Positions 17,990 through 26,400 of a stretch of 64,000 nucleotides of DNA are shown here, one piece after another (positions within the stretch are counted from its first letter, which is position 1; each line of letters begins with the position of its first letter). Position numbers and translations under genes: made by a program. The DNA lies in NCBI GenBank assembly GCA_944390285.1, contig CALXPN010000001.1:1-64000 (forward strand), read 5' to 3'. The stretch is from an uncultured Clostridia bacterium (lineage in GTDB: Bacteria; Bacillota; Clostridia; TANB77; CAG-508). The notes under the pieces are model-generated. The model was given only the letters and a program-made list of their open reading frames with translations. It was not told where the DNA came from and made no database searches.

Positions 17990-18389
17990 TTAAAATGTTA
18001 TTGTAAAATCTGTGTATCTATATGTTTTTTTATCATTTTCTTCATTAGAAGTTTCTTCAGAATCATTTTGCTCTTGTTCTTCCTGAACTACTTCTTCTGA
18101 TTCTTCTTGGTTAGTAGTTCCGAGTATCTTCAGTATTTTCTTCAAAGTTTTCTTCAGATGACACAAAATTTGAATTATCTATAATATTCTCAGATTCTAC
18201 AATATTTTCTTCGTTTAAATTAGTGACTTCATTTTCTTGCCTAATAGAATCTAATACTGTATTTCCATCATTTGCTCTTTCCAAATTACTTTCTAATGAA
18301 TGTCTATTCACTAATTTTGACATAATATTGAAAATACATGCGATAATACATATAGCAAGCAATATTTTTTTCCACATTTTAGCTAGCAT
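17990..18389 (-). CDS. Small membrane-anchored acidic protein, needs one +1 frameshift at CGG
   Basis: Not a family I recognise. The start at 18389 has GAGGAG six bases upstream. A single membrane helix (about residues 7-24, ILLAICIIACIFNIMS) is followed by an acidic Glu/Asn/Ser-rich stretch. Read straight it ends at 18111 with 92 aa. Skipping the C of the in-frame CGG at 18122 opens a further 43 codons of the same acidic composition, ending TYRYTDFTITF at the TAA 17992-17990. Joined length about 132 aa. The matching composition on both sides of the shift suggests one gene. Confidence 0.65.
18120..18122 (-). other. In-frame CGG, +1 shift site in the 18-kb membrane protein gene
   Basis: Codon 90 reads CGG after ACT. 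Skipping C gives GGA and a 43-codon open extension; in frame TAA comes three codons later. Confidence 0.65.
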
Positions 18390-18581
18390 ATTTTTCTCCT
18401 CTCTTACTACTACATCTTATATTATACTATATTTTTCGTAAAAGTCAACAAAATTATTTTTTGTTATGTAAACTTTGTTATATTTTTTTTAATTTTTTTA
18501 AAAATTCACTTGTTTTTTTTATTATTTTATGTTAGACTATTAAATAGTCAGTTTATTAAATTAAATGGAGGTGCTTTAGAT

Positions 18582-18782
18582 ATGGCAAAATGTGCAATTT
18601 GTGGAAAAGAAACAAGCTTTGGAAAACAACTTAGTGTTACTCGTTCTCATATCAGTAAAAGAACAACTAGAACAGTAAAACCAAATTTAAGAACAGTAAA
18701 AGCTATAATAAATGGAGAAGTAAAAAGAGTTTCTGTATGTTCTAAATGTTTACGTTCTGGAAAAGTAAAAAGAGCTGTTTAA
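18582..18782 (+). CDS. rpmB: 50S ribosomal protein L28 (zinc-ribbon form)
   Basis: Starts MAKCAICGKET with GGAGG eight or nine bases before the ATG at 18582. Two CxxC pairs (CAIC, CSKC) make it the zinc-binding form. RTVKPNLRTVKA is the L28 signature. 66 aa, full length. Neighbour of spoVM, as in Bacillus. Confidence 0.96.
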   Translation: MAKCAICGKETSFGKQLSVTRSHISKRTTRTVKPNLRTVKAIINGEVKRVSVCSKCLRSGKVKRAV

Positions 18783-18799
18783 TTTATAAAATAAAAATG

Positions 18800-18873
18800 A
18801 AAGAACAAAAATGGACATATCGTAAGTTTTATTTGTTTAAAACTTGATATATGCCCATATTTTTGTTCTTTTT
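18800..18873. terminator. Large hairpin between rpmB and spoVM
   Basis: AAAGAACAAAAATGG (18800-18814) pairs with the segment ending TTTGTTCTTT (about 18855-18872), with T tracts on both sides. It can end rpmB on plus and spoVM on minus. Confidence 0.8.
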
Positions 18874-18878
18874 TTATC

Positions 18879-18956
18879 TTATGTAGATTTTATTCCAAAT
18901 ATAAATTTAACAAATCCTCTTAAAAATTTTGGTACTTTTTTAACTACAATAGTCAT
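18879..18956 (-). CDS. spoVM: Stage V sporulation protein SpoVM
   Basis: A 25-residue peptide, MTIVVKKVPKFLRGFVKFIF then GIKST. It matches the amphipathic-helix SpoVM family, whose Bacillus member has the same K-x-PKFL-x-G-x-V core. SpoVM senses the convex forespore membrane and anchors the SpoIVA coat scaffold. GGGGGAG is six bases before the ATG. The rpmB neighbourhood is also where spoVM lies in Bacillus. It is strong evidence for a sporulating ancestry and too short for standard gene callers. Confidence 0.85.
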   Translation of the reverse strand: MTIVVKKVPKFLRGFVKFIFGIKST

Positions 18957-18972
18957 AATATCTCCCCCTTCA

Positions 18973-19128
18973 TTATTTACCTAATAAGAATTTAATGCCC
19001 CCTATTAGCATTCCAAGTCCTATAATGCATATCCAGGCAATAGGAGGAAGAAATAATATTAATAAAACTCCCATTCCGAATCCTATCAAAATTCCAGCAA
19101 TTATTTTTTTAAACTTACAAAAAAACAT
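18973..19128 (-). CDS. Small two-helix hydrophobic protein upstream of spoVM
   Basis: A 51-aa frame with a very strong GGAGGAGGA site before the ATG. It begins MFFCKFKK, then two membrane-length segments (about residues 9-28 and 31-46) rich in Ile, Leu and Gly, ending KFLLGK. It ends 16 bp before spoVM and should be on the same transcript, so a forespore or membrane role is possible. I recognise no family. Confidence 0.65.
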   Translation of the reverse strand: MFFCKFKKIIAGILIGFGMGVLLILFLPPIAWICIIGLGMLIGGIKFLLGK

Positions 19129-19181
19129 AAATCCTCCTCCTTTATATATAATATTGTTTTTAAAGTTATTATGTGATAAAA

Positions 19182-19224
19182 AATAATGATAGTTATAATT
19201 ATTACTTTTATAACTATCATTATT
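19182..19224. terminator. Intrinsic terminator after the 19.3-kb gene
   Basis: A 17-bp stem (19182-19198 with 19208-19224) followed on minus by a TTTTTTAT tract. Confidence 0.8.
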
Positions 19225-19280
19225 ACTATAATATTTCTTATTAACTACTGTCTTATCTAATTTTTATAATATAATCTTCA

Positions 19281-19727
19281 TTATTGTTTTTCATTGTCAT
19301 CATTATCGTGTTCATCTTCTTCATCATCTTCAAAATGACAATTAGCACAATCACCATCTATACAACCATCACAATAATCAAATTTATCCTCTTCCATAAC
19401 AGCTCCACCAACATAAGCTATATCTTCTAATAGATCTAATATTTCTGATTCATTAAGAATATCATCATTAACTTTCACTTCTGATATTTCAAAATCTTCA
19501 ACATTATCTTCTATAAAAAACTTTATAAGAATTGTACATGGTTTATCGTCACATATTGCTTCACCAGTAAAATCTACAAAAACTTCGTTTTCTGTTTTTA
19601 CAACATTATAATTTATATTATCAAAAAAGGATTCAAATAGTTCTCCTATTTTAAAATCTGGAATGGCATTAAATTCTCCATTACAAATTAATCCTATATA
19701 TTTTTCATCTGTTATATTTTCATTCAT
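19281..19727 (-). CDS. Acidic protein with C-terminal Cys cluster, unknown function
   Basis: 148 aa from the ATG at 19727, which has GGAG eight bases upstream. The body is soluble and acidic. Near the C-terminus the pattern YCDGCIDGDCANCH gives four cysteines and a histidine, suited to binding a metal, followed by an Asp/Glu/Asn-rich tail. No family recognised. It is monocistronic, between a terminator and the membrane protein at 19.8 kb. Confidence 0.7.
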   Translation of the reverse strand: MNENITDEKYIGLICNGEFNAIPDFKIGELFESFFDNINYNVVKTENEVFVDFTGEAICDDKPCTILIKFFIEDNVEDFEISEVKVNDDILNESEILDLLEDIAYVGGAVMEEDKFDYCDGCIDGDCANCHFEDDEEDEHDNDDNEKQ

Positions 19728-19801
19728 ATTGTAATCTCCCATCTTTTATTTATTTCGCTAAAAATAATACCACAAAAAAACTTTTTCTTCAAGCATTTAT
19801 A

Positions 19802-20875
19802 CTATTTTTGTCTCTTATTGTTTTTATCTTTTAATCTTTTTACTTGCAAACTTGGAAAAGCTTCCATTAATCTCTTTGTTAAAATTGATTTTGATTTAAA
19901 TTCGTTTTTAATTCTATTTGTAAATTCTTCTGATGAAGATTTTATATTTTTTATGGTATTATCTACTTTTTCTTTTGAAGCTTTCTGCAATTTTTCTAAA
20001 TCATCTTTTCTTTTCTGGACATTTTCATTAAATACTAATTTTTTTTCTTTTTGTTTCAATTCATACTCGGAATATTTTAATCTTAATTGAGTATTTAACT
20101 TTTCTTTTTCTTCATTTATTCTATTTCTCATAACACTTCTTTGAAAATCTAGTCGTTTAGCAAGTTCTCTTGGAGTTTCAGAAATTACAGAAGATATTCG
20201 ATCTCTTTTATATTTAATACTTTTTTGCCATTTTAAACCTTTTATTCTTACTTTTCTACTAAATGTTATCATATCTGATTCTGCCTTCATTAGTACATCT
20301 TCTGTTTTATCCTTTACTTTTTCACTAATTTCTTCTGTATTATCTTTATTTGCATAAATTTCTCCTTTAAAGCTTGAAATAATTTTAAAAGAGACAATAA
20401 CATCTATAATAAATAGAATACTTAAAATACTTACAATAATATGTCTTATTGTATCTGGTATCATTAAATATAAATTTTCGAAAAATGGATTTACATAATA
20501 TAAAATTAATGACCCTGCTATTCCAAATGGTATTAAAGTTTCTAAACAAATTCTACCATTTATATTAAATTTTCTATTTTTATAATCCCACCATCTAGCA
20601 TTAAATAATTTTTCCATAATATAACTTGTAAAATATTCTAAAGTTCCACAAATAAGTATAGATAAGAAAAAAAGAGCTGGAATATCATTTTTATATTTTC
20701 CTAATAATACTGTAATTATAACTACTCCTATTCCATATACAGGACAATATGGACCTATTAAAAAGCCTCTATTTATAAATTTTTTAACATTTATAATTCC
20801 TCCAACAGATTCCATAAACCAACCCGCAAATGAATAAGTAAAAAATAATAATATATATAATTCTAAATTTGGCAT
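19802..20875 (-). CDS. Putative ABC-transporter type IV (CmpB-like) membrane protein with coiled-coil tail
   Basis: The first ~170 residues hold about five membrane helices with FAGWFMES, GPYCPVYGIG and RWWDYKNRKFNINGRICLE, the signature of the putative ABC transporter type IV family (PF06541). From about 185 on the protein is a highly charged Lys/Glu-rich coiled coil ending KDKNNKRQK. The true function of the family is not known, and the long cytoplasmic coiled coil is an unusual addition. 357 aa. Confidence 0.75.
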   Translation of the reverse strand: MPNLELYILLFFTYSFAGWFMESVGGIINVKKFINRGFLIGPYCPVYGIGVVIITVLLGKYKNDIPALFFLSILICGTLEYFTSYIMEKLFNARWWDYKNRKFNINGRICLETLIPFGIAGSLILYYVNPFFENLYLMIPDTIRHIIVSILSILFIIDVIVSFKIISSFKGEIYANKDNTEEISEKVKDKTEDVLMKAESDMITFSRKVRIKGLKWQKSIKYKRDRISSVISETPRELAKRLDFQRSVMRNRINEEKEKLNTQLRLKYSEYELKQKEKKLVFNENVQKRKDDLEKLQKASKEKVDNTIKNIKSSSEEFTNRIKNEFKSKSILTKRLMEAFPSLQVKRLKDKNNKRQK

Positions 20876-20964
20876 AAAAAACTCCTTATTAACTTCAAAT
20901 TTCTACTACACTACTATATTTTTAAAATATACCACAAATATTAAAATTATACAATTATTTTAAT

Positions 20965-21825
20965 TTATATATTTAATTTATTTTTTATATCTGGTATTTT
21001 TTTTATAGTTTGATTATATCCTTCTTCATACAAATAATCCATTTTCTTTGTTTCTAAAAGGCCTACTTTTTCGGTTTTAATATTTAATAAATAATCTGTT
21101 CCATCCCATTCATATTTATAAAGCTCATGACATAAGATTGAAAAAGATTTGCTTACAATTTCAGATATATTTTTGCAGCATTCTATTGGATTTTTATTGC
21201 TAAAGACGATACTTAAGACTTTATCAGCTCCTGCTCTTTTAGTTTCTCTCCATGGAAGATTTTCAGCTATTCCTCCATCTACTAAATATGTATCATTATA
21301 TTCACAAGGTGAAAATATTCCCGGATAACTGCAACTTGCTTGAACTGCTGTTCCTATATTTATATCTCTAATATATTTTATATCTTCACTTTTATTTTGC
21401 AAAATATTATTAGAAAATACATATAGTTTTTCATTATAAATATTTACTGCAGGTATCAAAAGTGGCATTTTTATTTGATTAATATTTTCAATATTTTTCT
21501 TTTCGCACATTTTATTTATTAAATTTTTAATTGTAATTCCACTATTTAAACCATCTACTAAAAAACCTTTCCCTGAAAAAATATTTTTTAATAATTTCAA
21601 AATATTTCTGTAATCAAAATATTTAACTGATTTTGCATATTTTTTAAATATATTATAAATTTCTTCTGTTTTATATCCACATGCATATAATGTTGCTATA
21701 ATACTACCTGATGAAGTCCCAGAAATATAATCAAATTTTATTCCAGATTCTTCTAAAGCCTTTATAGCTCCTACATGCGCAATTCCTTTTATACCACCAC
21801 CAGATAAACTTAAACCTAATTTCAT
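20965..21825 (-). CDS. Patatin-like phospholipase (RssA/YchK type)
   Basis: Ser-Asp dyad lipase: the oxyanion loop GLSLSGGGIKGIAH at the N-terminus, nucleophile Ser in SGTSSGSII near residue 41, and the Asp in VDGGIAENLPW near 170. 286 aa, cytoplasmic, no signal peptide. Start has GGAGG. The 298-bp gap between it and the next gene upstream holds palindromic element copy B. The substrate is not predictable. Confidence 0.9.
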   Translation of the reverse strand: MKLGLSLSGGGIKGIAHVGAIKALEESGIKFDYISGTSSGSIIATLYACGYKTEEIYNIFKKYAKSVKYFDYRNILKLLKNIFSGKGFLVDGLNSGITIKNLINKMCEKKNIENINQIKMPLLIPAVNIYNEKLYVFSNNILQNKSEDIKYIRDINIGTAVQASCSYPGIFSPCEYNDTYLVDGGIAENLPWRETKRAGADKVLSIVFSNKNPIECCKNISEIVSKSFSILCHELYKYEWDGTDYLLNIKTEKVGLLETKKMDYLYEEGYNQTIKKIPDIKNKLNI

Positions 21826-21903
21826 TTCTTACCTCCATGCAATATAATATTCATTATTACTGCAAAAAGAGACACGAGAATTTAAAAATTTTTATAAAAA
21901 TAA

Positions 21904-22096
21904 CCCAGTTACTATAATAAAAAAATATATAAAATATCGTTTGGAAAGAAGTTTGAATTTAGAAATTCTTAAGTTAAATTTGTGAGGGAATCTCAAGCTT
22001 GTTCTTGAGGGCGCTGACAATTTTAACTTTAGAATTTCTGTGAAAACTTGCTTGACTTTAAGATATTTGTAATATTTTTTTATTATAGTAACTGGG
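21904..22096 (-). repeat. 193-bp palindromic element, copy B
   Basis: On minus it starts 28 bases after the stop of the 22.1-kb gene. Outer arms 22062-22096 and 21904-21938 pair over 35 bp with three mismatches. The central stem 21971-21983 / 22017-22029 and the inner stem 21992-21997 / 22004-22009 match copy A in position, and the loop AACAAG and flanks TCAGCGCC and ATTCCCT are identical. Stem bases differ from copy A in a paired way: CAGG/CCTG there, CAAG/CTTG here; GTGGC/GCCAC there, GTTAA/TTAAC here. Confidence 0.8.
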
Positions 22097-22123
22097 AAAA
22101 TCTATTAAATATATAATTCTATT

Positions 22124-23665
22124 TTAGTAATTATAATATCCTGCATCTAAATTTGGTTCTGATAACACTGTCCCCATCATAAAATATCTAACCAATGCAC
22201 CTATTATTGAATATTGGTTTTCATCATAAGAATTATAAGCATTTTCAAATAATTCCTGCATAAGTGCTTCAAAATCTTCTTGTGTGTAATCATTTATAAC
22301 AATTGAATTATCTTCTGAAACTTTTGGAATTTCAGTATTTGTATTAAACTTATATGAAATTTCTGCAGTTTTTACTTCTGTATAATCATCTTCCAAAATT
22401 TTATTTATTGAATTTGTATCTATTTTAGTAATCATATTATTATCATCTTGTTTTTCTGTTGTTAATATTATCTCATTAATTTCATTTTTATACATTTCAG
22501 CATAATAATCATCATTATAATATTCTGCCCAAGTTTCATCTTGTGAATTTTCTTCTTTAACAATCTCAATATCTTGTTCATTATATGCAGTCTCCACACT
22601 TAAAGACATTGTTCCTACATTATTTTCATATTTATTATTAAATTTTATTATTGATGTCTCTCCTACTTCTTTTTCATCATCTTTTGCTTCATATATTATC
22701 AATGTTAATGTACTTTCATTATCTTTGTTATCAATTAAGAAAGCTATGCTATCACTTTCACAAGTAATCTCTGTTTTTATAGTTTTACCATTATTTTCAT
22801 ATACAGAAAAATACACTGGTTTATCTTCCATATTTTCTATTTCTTCATCTGTAATAATTATATCTTCTTTTAATTTATCTAGTTCTTCTTTATTTCCCGT
22901 TTTTTCATATAATGTTATAAAATCTGAATCTTCAAAAAGTTCTGTAAAAATATTATTTTCTATTCTTGCAACTTCTTTTGTGCTTAACATAAGTGTATAT
23001 TTATTCGCATTTATAAGTGTTCCAGATATATCTGTTTGAACATTTTTTTCAAGCGAGTATGCTTCTTCAGAAATTTGAGAATTAATTTTTTCTAAATATT
23101 TCTCTTTCAAGTTGCTTAATTTTTGCATGTCTTCTTCTGAATATTCATAATTCAAATAATCTATTTTATCTGGAATTTCATTAATAGTCTCTTGATCCAT
23201 TCCTAAATTTTCAGCTAACTTTTTTAAGTCTCTATTTTCAATTGTTATATATTTATCATTAAATTCATCTATTTGAGCTCCAAAAACATCTTGGTTTGCC
23301 AATACTTCTAAATTAAAATATACATTATCATCTTGATCTTTTATTTTTGTATCTATATATGTCTCTCTATTTTGAGTATCAGATATAGCATTAGAATTTA
23401 TAGCAAGTTTTTCTCCATCTGATTCTAATTCAATATTAAAAGTCGTCTCAGATTTTCCTGTTTGCATTTTACTAAAAATTTCATCAAATGGTTTTAAATT
23501 TGTAGTTTTTAATTCTTCTACATTTTTTGCTAAATACTTTTTAAATAATTGTTCTGGTGTTTTAAAAATATCTGTTTGTACATATGCATATGCAAGTGCA
23601 CAACCTATAATTACAAATAGTACCAATATTATTGCAACTATGGTTTTAATTTTTTTTCCATTCAT
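22124..23665 (-). CDS. Membrane-anchored extracellular protein, unknown function
   Basis: One N-terminal membrane helix (about residues 7-29, IVAIILVLFVIIGCALAYAY) then some 480 acidic residues outside the cell. The pattern of short beta-rich segments with many Asn, Asp and Glu resembles secreted proteins of gut Clostridia, but I cannot name a family. GGGGAGG lies before the ATG. Its 3' end is followed by palindromic element B rather than a simple terminator. Confidence 0.75.
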   Translation of the reverse strand: MNGKKIKTIVAIILVLFVIIGCALAYAYVQTDIFKTPEQLFKKYLAKNVEELKTTNLKPFDEIFSKMQTGKSETTFNIELESDGEKLAINSNAISDTQNRETYIDTKIKDQDDNVYFNLEVLANQDVFGAQIDEFNDKYITIENRDLKKLAENLGMDQETINEIPDKIDYLNYEYSEEDMQKLSNLKEKYLEKINSQISEEAYSLEKNVQTDISGTLINANKYTLMLSTKEVARIENNIFTELFEDSDFITLYEKTGNKEELDKLKEDIIITDEEIENMEDKPVYFSVYENNGKTIKTEITCESDSIAFLIDNKDNESTLTLIIYEAKDDEKEVGETSIIKFNNKYENNVGTMSLSVETAYNEQDIEIVKEENSQDETWAEYYNDDYYAEMYKNEINEIILTTEKQDDNNMITKIDTNSINKILEDDYTEVKTAEISYKFNTNTEIPKVSEDNSIVINDYTQEDFEALMQELFENAYNSYDENQYSIIGALVRYFMMGTVLSEPNLDAGYYNY

Positions 23666-23864
23666 ATTTTATCCTCCCCAAATTTAATATATTTAATTTA
23701 ATATATTTAAATTATATATTTATATTTTACATTTTTCAACATATTATTACTATTTATTAAATTTTATCTGTATACCAGAAATTTGATACTCTTTTTTCCT
23801 TTACTTTTTATTAAATATTTGATATGCTCTATATAAAATCTTACTAGATAAAGGAGATGTTTAT

Positions 23865-26342
23865 TTGAATAGAATAAAAAATAATGTAGCTAATAAAAAT
23901 CACAAAATTATTCCTGAAAATGAAATTGTAAATAAAAATACTAATAAAAGTTCAAAATTAAAAAAAATAAAAATTATTTTAGTTATTGTTTTTATTTTAA
24001 TATTAATACTTGCTATTAGAACTGGTATATCTATTTCAAGATGGCAAAATTTAGCACAAGATATGATAGCAAATACTCCTTCTACTGTTTTAGATACAGA
24101 TGGTGAAGTTATTGCCGAACTTGGTACACATAAAAATGTTAAAAATATATCTTTATCTGATATGCCAGATAATTTAAAAAATGCTTATATTTCAATTGAA
24201 GATCAACGTTTTTATAGACATTCCGGAGTAGATTTACCCAGAACTGGTGCTGCCATTTTATCATATATTAGTAATCTAGGTTCATCATCTTTCGGTGGGA
24301 GTAGTATTACACAACAATTAGTAAAAAATTTAACTGGTGATAATTCTTCAAAAGTAACAAGAAAAATAAATGAATGGTTTAGAGCTTTTGCATTAGAAGG
24401 GGTTCTTTCTAAAGATGAGATATTAGAAACTTATCTTAATATCATATATGTTGGACCAAATATATATGGGGTTGAAATGGGAGCAAATTATTATTTTAAT
24501 AAATCAGCTCAAGATTTGAATTTAGTAGAATGCGCTTTTTTAGCTGGAATAAATAATTCTCCGAATTCCTATAACCCATTTGATGAGTCAAAAGATAATA
24601 CAGAAAAGATAAATTCTAGAACAAAAACAGTATTAGCTAAAATGTATGAATTAGAATATATTTCAGAAAGTGAATATAATGAAGCTATAGCTCAAGTTGA
24701 TAGTGGAATAAAATTTAAAAATGGAAAAATAGAAACAGAAAACAATAGTTCTATCTATTCATATCATACAGATGCATTACTTACTGAAATTATAGAAGAT
24801 ATATCAGAAAAAAAACATATATCTGAAGATTTTGCAACAAATTATATTAATATGGCTGGTTTAAAGATTTATAGTACACAAAATAGTAAAATCCAAGATG
24901 AAATCGAAGATGAATTTTCTAAAAAAAGATATATTTTAAAATCACAGAATGATTCTTCTGCAACTTCTCAAGCAGCTATGGTTATAATAGAACAAGAAAC
25001 AGGTTATGTAGTAGGTTGTGTCGGAGGTCTTGGAGAAAAAACAACTTCTAGAGGCTTTAATAGAGCAACTCAAGCTTTAAGACAAACTGGTTCTGCTGGT
25101 AAACCACTTGCTGTACTTGCTCCTGGTTTAAGTGAAAAAATAATCACACCTGCTAGTATCTATGTAGATGAACCTACTACTTTTGATGATGGCTCAGATG
25201 AAGGATATTCTCCAACAGATTATAATGATTATAGAGGTGTAATCACTGTAAGACAAGCTGTCGAATCATCACAAAATATACCTTTTGTAAAAATGATGGA
25301 ACAAATAACTCCAGAAACTTCTATAAAATACATGAAAAAAATGGGAATAACAACTCTTACAGATGTAGATAGTAATTTAAACTTAGCTTTAGGTGGACTA
25401 GATAAAGGTATAAGTCCTTTAGAAATGACTGCTGCCTATGCTTGTATTGCAAATGACGGTATTTATATAGAACCTACTTTCTATACAAAAATAGAAAATC
25501 AAGTTGGAAAAACAGTTGTGAAATCTAAACAAACAAAGAAAAAAGCACTTTCTAAAGAAGTAGCATATATCTTAAAATCATTACTTACAGAACCAGTTGT
25601 TGGCTCTCAAGGTACTGCAAAATATTGTAAAATTTCAGGAATAGATGTTGCAGCAAAAACAGGTACAACAAATGAAGAATATGATAGATGGCTTTGCGGA
25701 TTTACTCCATATTATACAGCATCTACTTGGTTTGGTTATGATTTAAATGAAACTATTCATTTTAGCGGAAAAAACCCAGCAGGTCAAATCTGGTCAAATG
25801 TTATGAAAAACATTCATTCTGGACTTGAAAATGCAAGTTTTGGAGATCCACCTTCTGGTATTACAACTGTAACATTATGCAAGGATTCTGGATTACTTGC
25901 AAATACAGGTTGTACTAATACATATACAGAGTATTTTCTAAAAAATACTGCTCCTACTTCATATTGTACTACTCATTCTGGAGGCAAAATAAATTCTTCT
26001 AATGAGCAAAATATTGAAAATAATTCACCAACTGACAGTACAAATAATAACCCTACTCAAACTGCTCCTCAAGAATCTTATACAAATAATACTCCTAATA
26101 TATCTTCTCCTTCTAATGATTCAAACAATATGAATTCAGATATTAATAATCCAAATACAAATACGATAGATACTGAAAACACACTAAATACAAATACATC
26201 TTATACTCCAGATACAAATACAATAAAGAGTGATTCTACTGATAATAACAATTCTGATTCTCAAGATGAACATACAAATATAATTGGAAGTGATTCAGAT
26301 AATATGTATGGAGAAAGTACTGATGATAATTTTGAACAATAA
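23865..26342 (+). CDS. Class A penicillin-binding protein (transglycosylase/transpeptidase)
   Basis: Bifunctional peptidoglycan polymerase. Starts at TTG with AAAGGAGATG upstream. Membrane helix at about residues 34-53. Glycosyltransferase family 51 motifs EDQRFYRHSGVD, GGSSITQQLVKN and YLNIIYVG follow. The transpeptidase domain has Ser-Ala-Gly-Lys, SSQN and KTGTT. After about 720 the C-terminus is a long Asn/Thr/Ser/Pro low-complexity tail ending FEQ, probably wall-spanning. 826 codons including stop. PBP1A-like. Confidence 0.95.
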   Translation: MNRIKNNVANKNHKIIPENEIVNKNTNKSSKLKKIKIILVIVFILILILAIRTGISISRWQNLAQDMIANTPSTVLDTDGEVIAELGTHKNVKNISLSDMPDNLKNAYISIEDQRFYRHSGVDLPRTGAAILSYISNLGSSSFGGSSITQQLVKNLTGDNSSKVTRKINEWFRAFALEGVLSKDEILETYLNIIYVGPNIYGVEMGANYYFNKSAQDLNLVECAFLAGINNSPNSYNPFDESKDNTEKINSRTKTVLAKMYELEYISESEYNEAIAQVDSGIKFKNGKIETENNSSIYSYHTDALLTEIIEDISEKKHISEDFATNYINMAGLKIYSTQNSKIQDEIEDEFSKKRYILKSQNDSSATSQAAMVIIEQETGYVVGCVGGLGEKTTSRGFNRATQALRQTGSAGKPLAVLAPGLSEKIITPASIYVDEPTTFDDGSDEGYSPTDYNDYRGVITVRQAVESSQNIPFVKMMEQITPETSIKYMKKMGITTLTDVDSNLNLALGGLDKGISPLEMTAAYACIANDGIYIEPTFYTKIENQVGKTVVKSKQTKKKALSKEVAYILKSLLTEPVVGSQGTAKYCKISGIDVAAKTGTTNEEYDRWLCGFTPYYTASTWFGYDLNETIHFSGKNPAGQIWSNVMKNIHSGLENASFGDPPSGITTVTLCKDSGLLANTGCTNTYTEYFLKNTAPTSYCTTHSGGKINSSNEQNIENNSPTDSTNNNPTQTAPQESYTNNTPNISSPSNDSNNMNSDINNPNTNTIDTENTLNTNTSYTPDTNTIKSDSTDNNNSDSQDEHTNIIGSDSDNMYGESTDDNFEQ

Positions 26343-26385
26343 AGAAATCCCTATGCTTTTCTTTCAATAAGCATAGGGGTTTCTT
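26341..26385. terminator. Bidirectional terminator between the PBP gene and the foreign HTH gene
   Basis: AAAGAAATCCCTATGCTT (26341-26358) pairs with AAGCATAGGGGTTTCTT (26369-26385), followed by a T tract on plus. The two convergent genes share it. Confidence 0.85.
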
Positions 26386-26400
26386 CTGTTTTTTTAATAG

